The translations under genes and the position numbers were made by a program. From Bradyrhizobium sp. WSM471 (GTDB taxonomy: Bacteria; Pseudomonadota; Alphaproteobacteria; Rhizobiales; Xanthobacteraceae): a DNA stretch of 64,000 nt. Positions 13,042 through 21,419 of this stretch are shown here, piece by piece. The DNA is taken from contig NZ_CM001442.1 in the NCBI RefSeq assembly GCF_000244915.1, forward strand, positions 2,666,001-2,730,000, read 5' to 3'. How positions within the stretch are numbered: position 1 is the first letter of the stretch; each line of letters begins with the position of its first letter. Under the pieces are notes generated by a model that was not told the origin of the DNA, made no database searches, and saw only the letters and a program-made list of their open reading frames with translations.

Positions 13042-13388
13042 CAGGCCGCACCTCCGAAGCCGGCGAGCAGGCCGAAGGCGACCGCAAGCCAGACGATGAC
13101 AGCGAGGACGGTCGCGGGCAGCGCGGACAGACGATATCTGATCAGCAGATGGCAGACCACGACGCTGTAGCAGCCGAGCGCGACCGCGCCATAGATCATC
13201 GTCCAGCTTTCGGCCGCGGCATATTGCGGGCCGTGCTGGACGACGGCGATGCCGAGCGTCGCCAGTGCGACCGACGGTGCTGCGCCGAGCAACCCCGCAA
13301 AGCTTTTGGGTTTGAGCATGTCGCCCAAGATCGCAAAAGCGGAGACGATGATGCCACCGGCGATGAAGCGCACGATGTATTCGGTCAC
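13041..13388 (-). CDS. DUF3147-like membrane protein (partner)
   Basis: 115 residues from a GTG at 13388 (VTEYIVRFIAGGIIVSAFAI...), with about four hydrophobic helices and the motif KPKSFAGLLGAAPSVALATL, which parallels the pore-like motif of its downstream partner. The GTG overlaps the TGA of the PAP2 gene (GTGA), and its own TGA overlaps the next ATG (ATGA). An upstream ATG at 13439 (MDTDAIVPQASQ...) is possible but would overlap the PAP2 gene by 55 bp. The three overlapping genes must form one operon. Confidence 0.8.
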   Translation of the reverse strand: MTEYIVRFIAGGIIVSAFAILGDMLKPKSFAGLLGAAPSVALATLGIAVVQHGPQYAAAESWTMIYGAVALGCYSVVVCHLLIRYRLSALPATVLAVIVWLAVAFGLLAGFGGAA

Positions 13389-13969
13389 GGCTTTTCCCGC
13401 CGATTGACTTGCTTGCGGAACGATTGCGTCAGTGTCCATGGCCGCAAGAGTCTCTCGACGGCCGCGCCAAGCGCAAAGCCTTCGACCACGTCGCTTGCCC
13501 AGTGCGCGAGTACCGCGATCCGGGTCAGCGATAGTGCGATTGCGGCTGTGCGCAGCAATCGGCGCGGCGTCTTCGGCAGCAAGCCCGCCGCCGAGGCAAG
13601 GGCGCCCATATGGACCGCGTGACCGGAGGGGAAGGCGTCGCGCGCCCGTCCTGAGACGGGTACTCCATGCCCGTGCCCGCGTATGGTCAGCCGGTCTGGC
13701 CTGGTCTGATCGAACACGGATTTCAGGAGATGCGGCAGGACGGCCGTTGCCAGCGACACGGCCAAGATGTGATTTGCCACGGGCCGCTGTTGCGGCTGCC
13801 GAATGTGAGTGTAGAGCCACCCTATTGCGGCCAGCGCGAGCAGCACGTGCTCGTCGGCGGCCCAGGTTAATGTCTGCGCCGTGTGCTCGACGCCTGAATT
13901 GGTGTGATCAGCAATCGTATCCGCGATCGCGGTATCGATCCGGCTGGGTTTGACCTCTACCAATGCCAT
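13385..13969 (-). CDS. PAP2 superfamily phosphatase
   Basis: 194-residue membrane protein with the three PAP2 signature motifs: KSVFDQTRPDR (motif 1, near residue 85), PSGHA (motif 2, near 115) and LTRIAVLAHWASD (motif 3, with catalytic His and Asp, near 150). Such enzymes hydrolyse lipid phosphates or undecaprenyl-type diphosphates at the outer face of the membrane. Motif 3 lacks the usual Ser before Arg (Thr instead). It is the first gene of a three-gene overlapping operon with two DUF3147 genes, suggesting a shared envelope-lipid task. Confidence 0.9.
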   Translation of the reverse strand: MALVEVKPSRIDTAIADTIADHTNSGVEHTAQTLTWAADEHVLLALAAIGWLYTHIRQPQQRPVANHILAVSLATAVLPHLLKSVFDQTRPDRLTIRGHGHGVPVSGRARDAFPSGHAVHMGALASAAGLLPKTPRRLLRTAAIALSLTRIAVLAHWASDVVEGFALGAAVERLLRPWTLTQSFRKQVNRREKP

Positions 13970-14068
13970 CTGTCTGCAAGCGTAATGTCCTTTGTGACAG
14001 TTTTGTAAAGCCCGGAGACAAAGAAGGTTCCTGGGCTCTGCCGCGTGACATCAGCCTGCAGCGCCGGG

Positions 14069-15067
14069 CTACGGCTGTCCCGATCCGCCAGCGGACCCAT
14101 ACACCTGGCCGGTCGCATAGCTCGCGTCGGCCGCGGCAAGCTGCACGTAAATCGAGGCCAGTTCGGCGGGCTGGCCGGGACGGCCGAGCGGCGTCATGCC
14201 GCCGAATTTTTCGAGCTTCTCCATTGTAGCGCCGCCGGAGACCTGGAGCGGCGTCCAGATCGGTCCCGGGGCGACGCCATTGACGCGAATGCCCTTCGAG
14301 GCGAGCTGCTTCGCCAGCGATTTGACGTAATTCATCGTCGCTGCCTTGGTCTGCGCGTAGTCGTAGAGATCGGGCGAGGGATCGTAAGCCTGCTCCGACG
14401 TCGTGCCGATGATGCACGAGCCGGGCTTCAAATGCGGCAGCGCCGCCCTGATGATCCAGAACGGCGCGTAGATGTTGGTCTTCATGGTCGCATCGAAGTC
14501 TTCCGAGGAGACGTCGAGAATGGACGCACGTGTCTGCTGCCGCGCCGCGTTGCAGACGACGATGTCGAGTCCGCCGAGACCTTGGACGGCCTGCTCCACC
14601 AGCTGCTTGCAGAAAGCCTCATCCTTGAGGTCGCCGGGAATCGCGAGCCCGGTGCGCCCTTCCTTCTTGATCAGCGCGATGACGTCCTGCGCATCCGGCT
14701 CTTCGGCCGGGAGATAGTTGATGGCGACGTCGGCGCCTTCGCGTGCATAGGCTATCGCAGCGGCGCGGCCCATACCGGAATCGCCGCCGGTGATCAGCGC
14801 CTTGCGGCCCGCGAGCCGGCCAGAGCCCTTGTAGCTGCTCTCGCCGTGATCCGGCGGCGGCTCCATCTTGCCGGCAAGGCCAGGCCAGGGCTGCGACTGT
14901 TTTTTGAACGGCGGCTTTGGAAAACGACTGACGGGATCGACGAGTTTCTGCTCAGCCATGGATGTGTCTCCTTTCGCTGTCGAAGAGGCCAGCGCAGCAG
15001 CGAGCGTTGCGCTCGCCGCTTGGACGACGTGCCGGCGGGATAATGAAGTCTTGTCTTGATGTGTCAT
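14069..15067 (-). CDS. SDR family oxidoreductase with a Tat-like N-terminus
   Basis: 332 residues. A twin-arginine-like leader (SLSRRHVVQAASATLAAALA) precedes a linker with FPKPPFKKQSQPWPG that typifies the general-stress SDR group (B. subtilis YdaD/GsiB-neighbour type). The Rossmann core has ITGGDSGMGRAAA for the cofactor, NAA near residue 170, Ser in TSEQAY and YAQTK as the catalytic Tyr/Lys. It is likely an NAD(P)-dependent alcohol/aldehyde dehydrogenase. An internal ATG at MAEQKLVDP would give a cytoplasmic form of about 296 residues, so dual localisation is possible. It lies downstream of the DUF4142 gene but behind its terminator. Confidence 0.9.
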   Translation of the reverse strand: MTHQDKTSLSRRHVVQAASATLAAALASSTAKGDTSMAEQKLVDPVSRFPKPPFKKQSQPWPGLAGKMEPPPDHGESSYKGSGRLAGRKALITGGDSGMGRAAAIAYAREGADVAINYLPAEEPDAQDVIALIKKEGRTGLAIPGDLKDEAFCKQLVEQAVQGLGGLDIVVCNAARQQTRASILDVSSEDFDATMKTNIYAPFWIIRAALPHLKPGSCIIGTTSEQAYDPSPDLYDYAQTKAATMNYVKSLAKQLASKGIRVNGVAPGPIWTPLQVSGGATMEKLEKFGGMTPLGRPGQPAELASIYVQLAAADASYATGQVYGSAGGSGQP

Positions 15068-15117
15068 GAGGCTCTCCGCGATCTCGCGATCTCAATGCGC
15101 GGAGACAGGCATCGTTG

Positions 15118-15154
15118 CAAAACGAGAGGACGCCGACTGCAGGCCGGCGTCCTC
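15118..15154 (-). terminator. Intrinsic terminator of the DUF4142 gene
   Basis: Perfect 10-bp stem (gaggacgccg / cggcgtcctc) followed on the minus strand by tctcgttttg. It is located just after the stop at 15163. Confidence 0.75.
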
Positions 15155-15162
15155 GGCAACCA

Positions 15163-15717
15163 TTACTTGGACGATTGGCCGACGCTCGGCGCCTTGCCGA
15201 GCTCCTTGGCCATTTCGAGATGGTGCTTGAGCGCCGGCAGCGTCTTGCCGGCCCAATCCTTCAGGTCGGAATTGTCGCCGCCCTTGGCGTAACGCTCGAA
15301 CAGCGAGACCGCGTCCTCATGAGCACTGACCTGGTACGAATTGTAATCCGAGCTGAAGTCCTTCCCATTCGCACTCTTGAGCTTGTCGAGCTTGCTCTGG
15401 TGCGAACTGTCGAGCGCTGTCGGCAGGGTCGCCTTCACCTTGCCGCCGCTGACGAGGCCCTTGAGTTCGCTGCTGGTCTTGGTGTGGTCGGTCACCATCT
15501 GCTGCGCAAAGGTCTTCTCCTGCGCGTTGCCTTTCTGCTCGGCGAGCTTGCTCGACTCGATCTCGAACATGTCGCTGATGGCGACTTCCTTGACGAAGTC
15601 GGCGGTGGCAGGCGCGACGCCGAGCGCCGAGTTGACGCCGGTCTTCTCGCCGAGCGACTGGGCGAGCGCGGGACCTGCGAGAAGCACGCAGGCAGCTGCG
15701 ATAATCATTCGTTTCAT
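15163..15717 (-). CDS. Exported DUF4142 protein
   Basis: 184 residues with a Sec signal peptide (MKRMIIAAACVLLAGPALA). The mature region has the DUF4142 four-helix pattern: FVKEVAISDMFEIESSKLAE, KTFAQQMVTDHTKTSSELKG, SYQVSAHEDAVSLFERYAKG and a final TLPALKHHLEMAKEL. His residues in helices 2-4 are the likely metal or cofactor ligands of this ferritin-like fold. Such proteins are periplasmic and commonly part of the general stress regulon. An EcfG-like promoter lies upstream and a terminator downstream, so it is monocistronic. Confidence 0.9.
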   Translation of the reverse strand: MKRMIIAAACVLLAGPALAQSLGEKTGVNSALGVAPATADFVKEVAISDMFEIESSKLAEQKGNAQEKTFAQQMVTDHTKTSSELKGLVSGGKVKATLPTALDSSHQSKLDKLKSANGKDFSSDYNSYQVSAHEDAVSLFERYAKGGDNSDLKDWAGKTLPALKHHLEMAKELGKAPSVGQSSK

Positions 15718-15773
15718 GGTCCGATCCCTTCGAATGGGCGCGCAGCCTCTCGCCGCGCGACGTTGCGCCGACC

Positions 15774-15798
15774 AACACGCCGCGGGGGCCGAGGTTCC
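15774..15798 (-). promoter_or_regulatory. EcfG-type promoter (first -10 base off)
   Basis: The minus strand reads GGAAC, a 16-nt spacer, then TGTT. The invariant GTT is kept. It lies about 57 bp upstream of the DUF4142 start and just after the stop of the 75-residue gene. Confidence 0.6.
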
Positions 15799-15804
15799 TA
15801 ACGG

Positions 15805-16032
15805 CTAATCCGTTGGACGCCGCCCGGTGCGCGGATTGATCGGATCCGTCGGCTTGCGGCGAAGCCGTTCGGGCAGAAACGGCTCGGTCGGCGTCGCGGT
15901 GGCCTCGGCACGCACGTCTGCATGGCGTTGTGCCCGCTCGTGCGGCGTCCGGTTGTCGTTGATCTGCCGCTTCACGTCGAGGCCATCGACGGGATCGTTG
16001 ACGCCGTGCTGGATATCGCGGAAATCGCTCAT
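15805..16032 (-). CDS. Small hydrophilic protein downstream of the TPP enzyme
   Basis: 75 residues, highly charged and Pro-rich (MSDFRDIQHGVNDPVDGLDV ... RKPTDPINPRTGRRPTD), with no signal peptide. It starts 8 bp after the stop of the TPP-dependent enzyme gene on the same strand, so it is almost certainly co-transcribed with it. No family was recognised. The composition suggests an intrinsically disordered stress protein. Confidence 0.65.
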   Translation of the reverse strand: MSDFRDIQHGVNDPVDGLDVKRQINDNRTPHERAQRHADVRAEATATPTEPFLPERLRRKPTDPINPRTGRRPTD

Positions 16033-16040
16033 GCTTCACC

Positions 16041-17828
16041 TCATTCACTTCCAGGCAGGATCTTTTCCAACACCTGCCGCGCCGCCCCCTTGATCACTCC
16101 GCTCTCGTTGGGATCGCCCTTCATCAGCGCAAGCGCGAAGTTCTTGGCCTGCTGCAGGGTGATGTGCGGCGGCAAAGGCGGCACTTCGGGGTCGGTCTTC
16201 ACCTCCAGCACCACCGGCATCCGGCTCGCCAGCGCCTGCTCCCACGCCGAGCCCAGCATCTGCGGGCTGTCGACATAGATGCCGGAGAGGCCGATCAGCT
16301 CGGCAAACCGCGAATAGGACACGTTTGGGATGCGCTGCGATGCCTCGAATTTCGGATCCCCGTTGATGATACGCTGCTCCCAGGTCACCTGGTTGAGATC
16401 TTCGTTGTTGAAGACGCAGACGACGAAGCGCGGATCCTTCCAGTCGCGCCAATATTTCGCGGCGGTGATCAGCTCGGCCATGTTGTTCATCTGCATCGCG
16501 CCGTCGCCGACGAGGGCAATCACCGGGCGGTCGGAATGGGCGTATTTCGCGGCGAGCGCATAGGGCACCGCGGCACCCATCGAGGCGAGGCCGCCCGAGA
16601 GCGAGGCCGTCATGCCGCGACGCATCTTCAGGTCGCGCGCGAACCAGTTGGCGCAGGAGCCGGAATCGCTGGTGATGATGGCACGGTCAGGCAGGCGCGG
16701 CGACAGCTCCCAGGTGACGAGCTGCGGATTGACCGGTGCCGCGGGCTGATGTGCCCGATCATCGAGCGTCTTCCACCATTTCGCGACGTCCTCTTGAATC
16801 CCCTGGCGCCAGGCGCCGTCGGTCTTGGGTGCGAGCCGCGGCAGCAGGGCGCGTAGCGTCTCGGCGGCATCACCGACCAGGCCGACCTCCATGGGAAAAC
16901 GGATCGACATCATGCTGGCGTCGATGTCGATCTGCACGCCGCGCGCCGCGCCTTCCTTCGGCAGGAACTCGGAATACGGAAACCCGGAGCCGACCATCAG
17001 CAGCGTGTCGCATTCCATCATCATGTTGTAGCTGGGCTCGGTGCCGAGCAGGCCGATCGAGCCGGTGACCCAGGGCAGATCGTCCGGGAGCGCCGCCTTG
17101 CCGAGCAGTGCCTTGGCGCAGCCGGCGGACAAGCGGTCGGCGACGGCGATCACCTCTTCGGTGGCATGGAGCGCGCCGGCGCCGATGAGCATCGCGACCT
17201 TCTTGCCGGCGTTGAGCACCTCGGCGGCACGATCGAGGTCAGTGTCACGAGGCTTGATGCTTGGCGCGCTATAGCCGACGCCGGAGTGCAGGGTGCCGTG
17301 TGCGCGCGGCGGATCCTCGTAGGGCTCCTCCTGGATATCGTTGGGCAGGATGACCACAGTGGGCGTCCGCCGGGCCAACGCGATCCGGATCGACCGATCG
17401 ATCAGATGCCGGATTTGCGCGGGCGAGGATGCCTGCATGACATAGGCGCCAGCCACATCCTTGAACATCGAGACGAGGTCGAGTTCCTGCTGATAGTGTC
17501 CGCCCAGCGCATTGCGTGCCTGCTGACCGACGATCGCGAGCACGGGCTGGTGATCGAGCAGGGCATCGTAGAGCCCGGTGATCAGGTGCGAGGCGCCGGG
17601 ACCCGAAGTTGCGATACACACCCCGAGCTGGCCGGAGAACTTCGCATAGGCGGTGGCCATGAAGGCGGCCATCTCCTCATGCCGCGTCTGGACGAAACCG
17701 ATCTTGCCCTCAGCGCGCTGAAGGGCGCCGAATACGCCGTTGATGCCGTCGCCGGGATAGCCAAAGAGGTGGCGCACGCCCCATTGATGCAGACGTTGAA
17801 CGATGAAGTCGGAGACGGTCTGGGACAT
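16041..17828 (-). CDS. Thiamine pyrophosphate-requiring enzyme (pyruvate oxidase/acetolactate synthase superfamily)
   Basis: 595 residues with all three TPP-enzyme domains: Pyr (GVRHLFGYPGDGINGVFGAL; catalytic Glu in TRHEEMAAFMA), central (from about 190) and PP, with the TPP/Mg motif GDGAMQMNNMAEL near residue 440. It is closest in layout to pyruvate oxidases (PoxB) and to the uncharacterised TPP-requiring proteins of rhizobia; the membrane-binding C-terminal helix of PoxB is not evident. The likely reaction is oxidative or simple decarboxylation of pyruvate. An EcfG-like promoter upstream suggests stress or stationary-phase use. It forms an operon with the small gene at 15805. Confidence 0.9.
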   Translation of the reverse strand: MSQTVSDFIVQRLHQWGVRHLFGYPGDGINGVFGALQRAEGKIGFVQTRHEEMAAFMATAYAKFSGQLGVCIATSGPGASHLITGLYDALLDHQPVLAIVGQQARNALGGHYQQELDLVSMFKDVAGAYVMQASSPAQIRHLIDRSIRIALARRTPTVVILPNDIQEEPYEDPPRAHGTLHSGVGYSAPSIKPRDTDLDRAAEVLNAGKKVAMLIGAGALHATEEVIAVADRLSAGCAKALLGKAALPDDLPWVTGSIGLLGTEPSYNMMMECDTLLMVGSGFPYSEFLPKEGAARGVQIDIDASMMSIRFPMEVGLVGDAAETLRALLPRLAPKTDGAWRQGIQEDVAKWWKTLDDRAHQPAAPVNPQLVTWELSPRLPDRAIITSDSGSCANWFARDLKMRRGMTASLSGGLASMGAAVPYALAAKYAHSDRPVIALVGDGAMQMNNMAELITAAKYWRDWKDPRFVVCVFNNEDLNQVTWEQRIINGDPKFEASQRIPNVSYSRFAELIGLSGIYVDSPQMLGSAWEQALASRMPVVLEVKTDPEVPPLPPHITLQQAKNFALALMKGDPNESGVIKGAARQVLEKILPGSE

Positions 17829-17881
17829 CGAGGGCGCCCTTCGTGTTCCGGTATTTGGTTTCCGGGATTTGAAGTTGAGAG

Positions 17882-17906
17882 AACCGCCCGTTTCCGGCGA
17901 TGTTCC
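17882..17906 (-). promoter_or_regulatory. EcfG-type promoter for the TPP enzyme
   Basis: The minus strand reads GGAAC, a 16-nt spacer, then GGTT. It is located 54 bp upstream of the ATG at 17828 and back to back with the plus-strand site at 17928. Confidence 0.6.
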
Positions 17907-17927
17907 TCAAGTCTGAAGGAACATGCC

Positions 17928-17953
17928 GGAACGATCGCGCACCTCTTCGGGTT
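17928..17953 (+). promoter_or_regulatory. EcfG-type promoter for the PRC-barrel gene
   Basis: GGAAC, a 17-nt spacer, then GGTT, ending 29 bp before the ATG at 17983. A divergent EcfG-like site lies just upstream. Confidence 0.6.
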
Positions 17954-17982
17954 GTCTCACACTGGCTGAGTGGAGAATTGAG

Positions 17983-18357
17983 ATGTTGAATCAGGGTGAA
18001 CTGGACCGAGACGAAATGGGTCGGTTGATCGGTAGCGACAAGGTCGAGGGAACATCGGTCTACGGCGCCGATCGCAACAAAATCGGCTCGATCGAACGCG
18101 TGATGATCGACAAGATCAGCGGCAAGGTATCCTACGCCGTGCTCGGCTTCGGCGGATTTCTGGGCCTCGGCAACGACCATTATCCGCTGCCGTGGCAGTC
18201 GCTGAAATACGACACGGAGCTCGGCGGCTATATCACCGGCATCACCACCAAGGAGCTGGAAGGCGCGCCGAAATACGGCGAACGGAGCGAGTGGAACTGG
18301 GGTGACGACGCCGCGGTTCGCGGCATCGATTCCTATTACGGCGTCCCCGCCGCTTAG
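17983..18357 (+). CDS. PRC-barrel domain protein
   Basis: 124 residues. The PRC-barrel fold spans about 12-85: MGRLIGSDKVEGTSVYGADR, KIGSIERVMIDKISGKVSYA, then GLGNDHYPLPWQSLKYD, the typical end of the barrel. Single-domain cytoplasmic PRC-barrel proteins of this type are common in stress regulons; their ligand is unknown. The start is the ATG at 17983 with TGGAGA upstream; the longer frame begins in the promoter region. It is followed by a strong intrinsic terminator. Confidence 0.9.
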   Translation: MLNQGELDRDEMGRLIGSDKVEGTSVYGADRNKIGSIERVMIDKISGKVSYAVLGFGGFLGLGNDHYPLPWQSLKYDTELGGYITGITTKELEGAPKYGERSEWNWGDDAAVRGIDSYYGVPAA

Positions 18358-18383
18358 ACATTTCCGCTGAAAGGAAGCTCGAC

Positions 18384-18420
18384 GCGAGCGCGGCACCCGG
18401 TGCGCCGCGCTCGCTTTTTA
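18384..18420 (+). terminator. Intrinsic terminator after the PRC-barrel gene
   Basis: Perfect 11-bp stem (gcgagcgcggc / gccgcgctcgc) with a 9-nt loop followed by TTTTTA. Confidence 0.9.
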
Positions 18421-18553
18421 GGCAGGGCGTTCACGAACGCGATGGTGCTCGCAACGAGCGGAACCATGATCAGGAGTTGCAGTTGGGCTCGCGTCGCGTG
18501 AGCCGGCTTTGGCGGCTCTGCCGCCAGTTTGATCCCTGAGAAAGGTGTTCACC

Positions 18554-19708
18554 GTGGATGCTCAAACCCGGGAGCGTGATCCATCCGCGGAGCAGCCGCA
18601 GAGGGCGAAGGAAGCTCCGAAGACCTCTCCTGATCAGGTCCGCGAAGCCAAGGACTCGAAGCCGGCGAAGGCGCCGTCGCTGCGGGACCGGATTCGCGAG
18701 CATTGGTTGGTGGCAACCGTTGGCACCATTGTCTTGCTCGCGGCCCTGATCGGCGGAGTGCTCTACTGGCTTCAGGTACGCCACTATGAATCCACCGACG
18801 ATGCTTTCGTCGCCGCGCGCAGCTTTTCCGTGGCCTCCAAGGTCGGCGGGTACGTGACCGAGATCCCGGTCACGGACAACCAGCATGTCAAAGCCGGGGA
18901 CCTTCTCGCCAAGATCGACGAGCGCGACTATCGCATCGCCATCGATCAGGCCAATGCTCAGGTCGCGGTCGCCAGGGCGAACATCGCCAATGTCGAGGCG
19001 CAGATCGTTTCTCAGCAGGAGCAGATCAAGCAGGCGGAGGCGCAGCTCGATCAGGCCCAGGCCCAGCTCAAGTTCTCGCAGGAAGAATTCGCGCGCGCTC
19101 AGGATCTGGTCGAGAAGGGCGCAGGCACCGTGCAGCGCCAGCAGCAGACCCGCTCCGATCTTCAGGCGCAGCAGGCCAATACTGAGCGCGCGAAGACCGC
19201 GGTGACGGCCGCGCAAGTCGGCATCAAGACGCTGCAGGCCCAGCTCGAAGGCGCCCGGGCGCAGCTCCAGCAGTCGCAGGCGCAGCTTGATCAGGCCAAG
19301 CTGAACCTGCAATATACCAGCGTCGTTGCCGCGCAGTCCGGCCGCGTCGTCAAGCTCAGCGGCGCCAAGGGCACTTTCGTCAACCCGGGCCAGAGCCTGA
19401 TGATGTTCGTGCCTGACGAAGTCTGGATCGTCGCCAACTACAAGGAGACGCAGCTCAACGACATGCGGCCGGGCCAGCCGGTTGAGATCCGCATCGACGC
19501 CTATCCCGGGCGCAAGCTGACCGGTCACGTCGAGTCCGTGCAGCCGGGCTCCGGCACTGCGTTCAGCCTGTTGCCGGCGGAGAACGCCACCGGCAATTAC
19601 GTCAAGGTGGTGCAGCGCGTGCCGGTGAAGATCGTGGTCGACAGCTGGCCAGCCGATTTGCCCGTTGGCCCCGGCATGTCGGTCGTGCCCTGGACCAGGG
19701 TGCGATGA
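18554..19708 (+). CDS. emrA: HlyD/EmrA-type membrane fusion protein of an efflux pump
   Basis: About 384 residues: a charged cytoplasmic N-terminus, one membrane anchor at about 52-74 (VGTIVLLAALIGGVLYWLQV), then a biotinyl-lipoyl half (HYESTDDAFVAARSFSVASK), a long Gln/Ala-rich alpha-helical hairpin (about 120-250) and the second lipoyl/beta-barrel half (SGRVVKLSGAKGTFVNPGQS). This is the periplasmic adaptor that links an inner-membrane MFS pump to the outer membrane. The GTG at 18554 is preferred because GAGAAAGG lies 8 nt upstream; a GTG at 18545 is also in frame. The stop overlaps the next ATG by 4 nt. Confidence 0.9.
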   Translation: MDAQTRERDPSAEQPQRAKEAPKTSPDQVREAKDSKPAKAPSLRDRIREHWLVATVGTIVLLAALIGGVLYWLQVRHYESTDDAFVAARSFSVASKVGGYVTEIPVTDNQHVKAGDLLAKIDERDYRIAIDQANAQVAVARANIANVEAQIVSQQEQIKQAEAQLDQAQAQLKFSQEEFARAQDLVEKGAGTVQRQQQTRSDLQAQQANTERAKTAVTAAQVGIKTLQAQLEGARAQLQQSQAQLDQAKLNLQYTSVVAAQSGRVVKLSGAKGTFVNPGQSLMMFVPDEVWIVANYKETQLNDMRPGQPVEIRIDAYPGRKLTGHVESVQPGSGTAFSLLPAENATGNYVKVVQRVPVKIVVDSWPADLPVGPGMSVVPWTRVR

Positions 19709-21324
19709 CGGACACGGCGCAAGGGGGCGCGTCAGCGGGCGGCTGGTCGCCGGAGCGCTCGGCGGCGGGCGGTCATAATCCCTACCTCATCGCATTCGTC
19801 GTCTCGATCGCGACCTTCATGGAGGTACTCGACACCACCATTGCCAATGTCGCCTTGCGCCACATCGCCGGTGGGCTTGCCGTCGGCATCGACGAGAGCA
19901 CCTACGTCATCACCAGCTATCTCGTCGCCAACGCCATCGTGCTGTCGATCTCGGGCTGGCTGTCGACCGTGATCGGCCGCAAGCGCTTCTACATGATCTG
20001 CGTTGCGATCTTCACGCTCTCGTCGCTTTTGTGCGGCTTCGCCTGGAATTTGCAGTCGCTTGTGCTGTTCCGCATCCTTCAGGGCCTCGGCGGTGGCGGG
20101 ATGGCGACCAGCGAGCAGGCGATCCTCGCCGACTCCTTTCCGCCGCACAAGCGCGGCCAGGCCTTCGCAATCTATGGCGTCGCCGTCGTGGTCGCGCCCG
20201 TAGTCGGTCCGACACTCGGCGGCTGGATCACCGACACCTACACCTGGCACTGGGTGTTCCTGATCAACGTCCCCATGGGAATGCTGTCGCTGTTCCTGGT
20301 CGGCACGCTGGTCAAGGAGCCATCGGGGGCGGAGGAGGAGCGGGAGAAGCTGCTGAGCAAGGGCCTGCGCGTCGACTATGTCGGCTTCCTGCTGGTCGCG
20401 ATCGGGCTCGGCTCGCTCGAATACGTGCTCGACGAAGGCCAGCGCAGCGACTGGTTCGGCTCGAACGTGATCGTGTTCTTCGCGGTACTTTCGGCCGTGT
20501 CACTGTTTGCGCTGATCCCTTGGGAGCTGACGCGCGAGGATCCCATCGTCGATCTTCGCCTGCTGGGCCGTCGCCAGTTCGCCGCCTGCTTCCTGGTCAT
20601 GCTTGCGACCGGCGCGGTGCTGATCTCGACGACGCAGCTTTTACCGCAACTGCTCCAGAGCGATTTGAACTACACCGCCATGCTGGCGGGTCTTGCGCTT
20701 TCACCTGGCGGAATCGCGACCCTGGTGCTGATGCCGGTGGTGGGCCGTCTCGTCAGCAGCGTGCAGCCGAAATACCTCATCATGCTCGGGGCGAGCATCG
20801 TCGCGTTTTCGATGTGGCATCTCACGGGCCTCACCGGCGACATCACCTACGGCTATGCCGCGATGTCCCGCATCTTCCTCGCGCTCGGTCTGCCTTTCCT
20901 GTTCCTGCCGGTCACGACCGCGTCCTATGACGGCGTGCCGCCCGACAAGACCAACCAGGCCTCGGCACTGATCAACGTCGCCCGCAATATCGGCGGCTCC
21001 ATGGGCGTTGCACTGGCGCAGACAATCCTGGCGCAGCGCCAGCAATTCCACCAGAGCCGCCTGATCGAACACGCCGCGCCATCGGACCTCGGCTACCAGC
21101 AGACCATCGAGACGATGACCCGCTTCTTCCAGGCTCAGGGCTCGAATGCGAGCGATGCGGCCTCGCAGGCGGTCGCCTGGGTCGGGCGCACCTTGCAGCA
21201 TCAGGTCGATTTGCTCGCCTATATCGACGTGTTCTGGACGCTCGCGATCATCGCGGTGCTGATGATCCCGACCGCCGCGGTGCTGCGCCCGATCAAGCTG
21301 GGCGCTCCCGCGCGGGGGCATTGA
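19705..21324 (+). CDS. emrB: DHA2 family (EmrB/QacA) MFS drug:proton antiporter
   Basis: 539 residues with about 14 membrane helices. It has the DHA2 motifs: FMEVLDTTIANVALRHIAGG in helix 1 (motif D1), SGWLSTVIGRKRFY (motif A), VGPTLGGWITDTYTWHWVFL (motif C, antiporter) and GMLSLFLVG. It exports lipophilic drugs or metabolites with the adaptor encoded just upstream, with which it overlaps by 4 nt (ATGA). The substrate is unknown. No dedicated regulator or outer-membrane factor gene is adjacent, so a TolC-like protein encoded elsewhere is assumed. Confidence 0.93.
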   Translation: MTDTAQGGASAGGWSPERSAAGGHNPYLIAFVVSIATFMEVLDTTIANVALRHIAGGLAVGIDESTYVITSYLVANAIVLSISGWLSTVIGRKRFYMICVAIFTLSSLLCGFAWNLQSLVLFRILQGLGGGGMATSEQAILADSFPPHKRGQAFAIYGVAVVVAPVVGPTLGGWITDTYTWHWVFLINVPMGMLSLFLVGTLVKEPSGAEEEREKLLSKGLRVDYVGFLLVAIGLGSLEYVLDEGQRSDWFGSNVIVFFAVLSAVSLFALIPWELTREDPIVDLRLLGRRQFAACFLVMLATGAVLISTTQLLPQLLQSDLNYTAMLAGLALSPGGIATLVLMPVVGRLVSSVQPKYLIMLGASIVAFSMWHLTGLTGDITYGYAAMSRIFLALGLPFLFLPVTTASYDGVPPDKTNQASALINVARNIGGSMGVALAQTILAQRQQFHQSRLIEHAAPSDLGYQQTIETMTRFFQAQGSNASDAASQAVAWVGRTLQHQVDLLAYIDVFWTLAIIAVLMIPTAAVLRPIKLGAPARGH

Positions 21325-21419
21325 GCCAACGGCCGTTCGGAGAGAAAGGGTGACCGCGGCGCAAAAGTCCGGCTAGACTGGTCCGAACACACCAAGCAAA
21401 AGCCCGGGAGGTAATTTAA

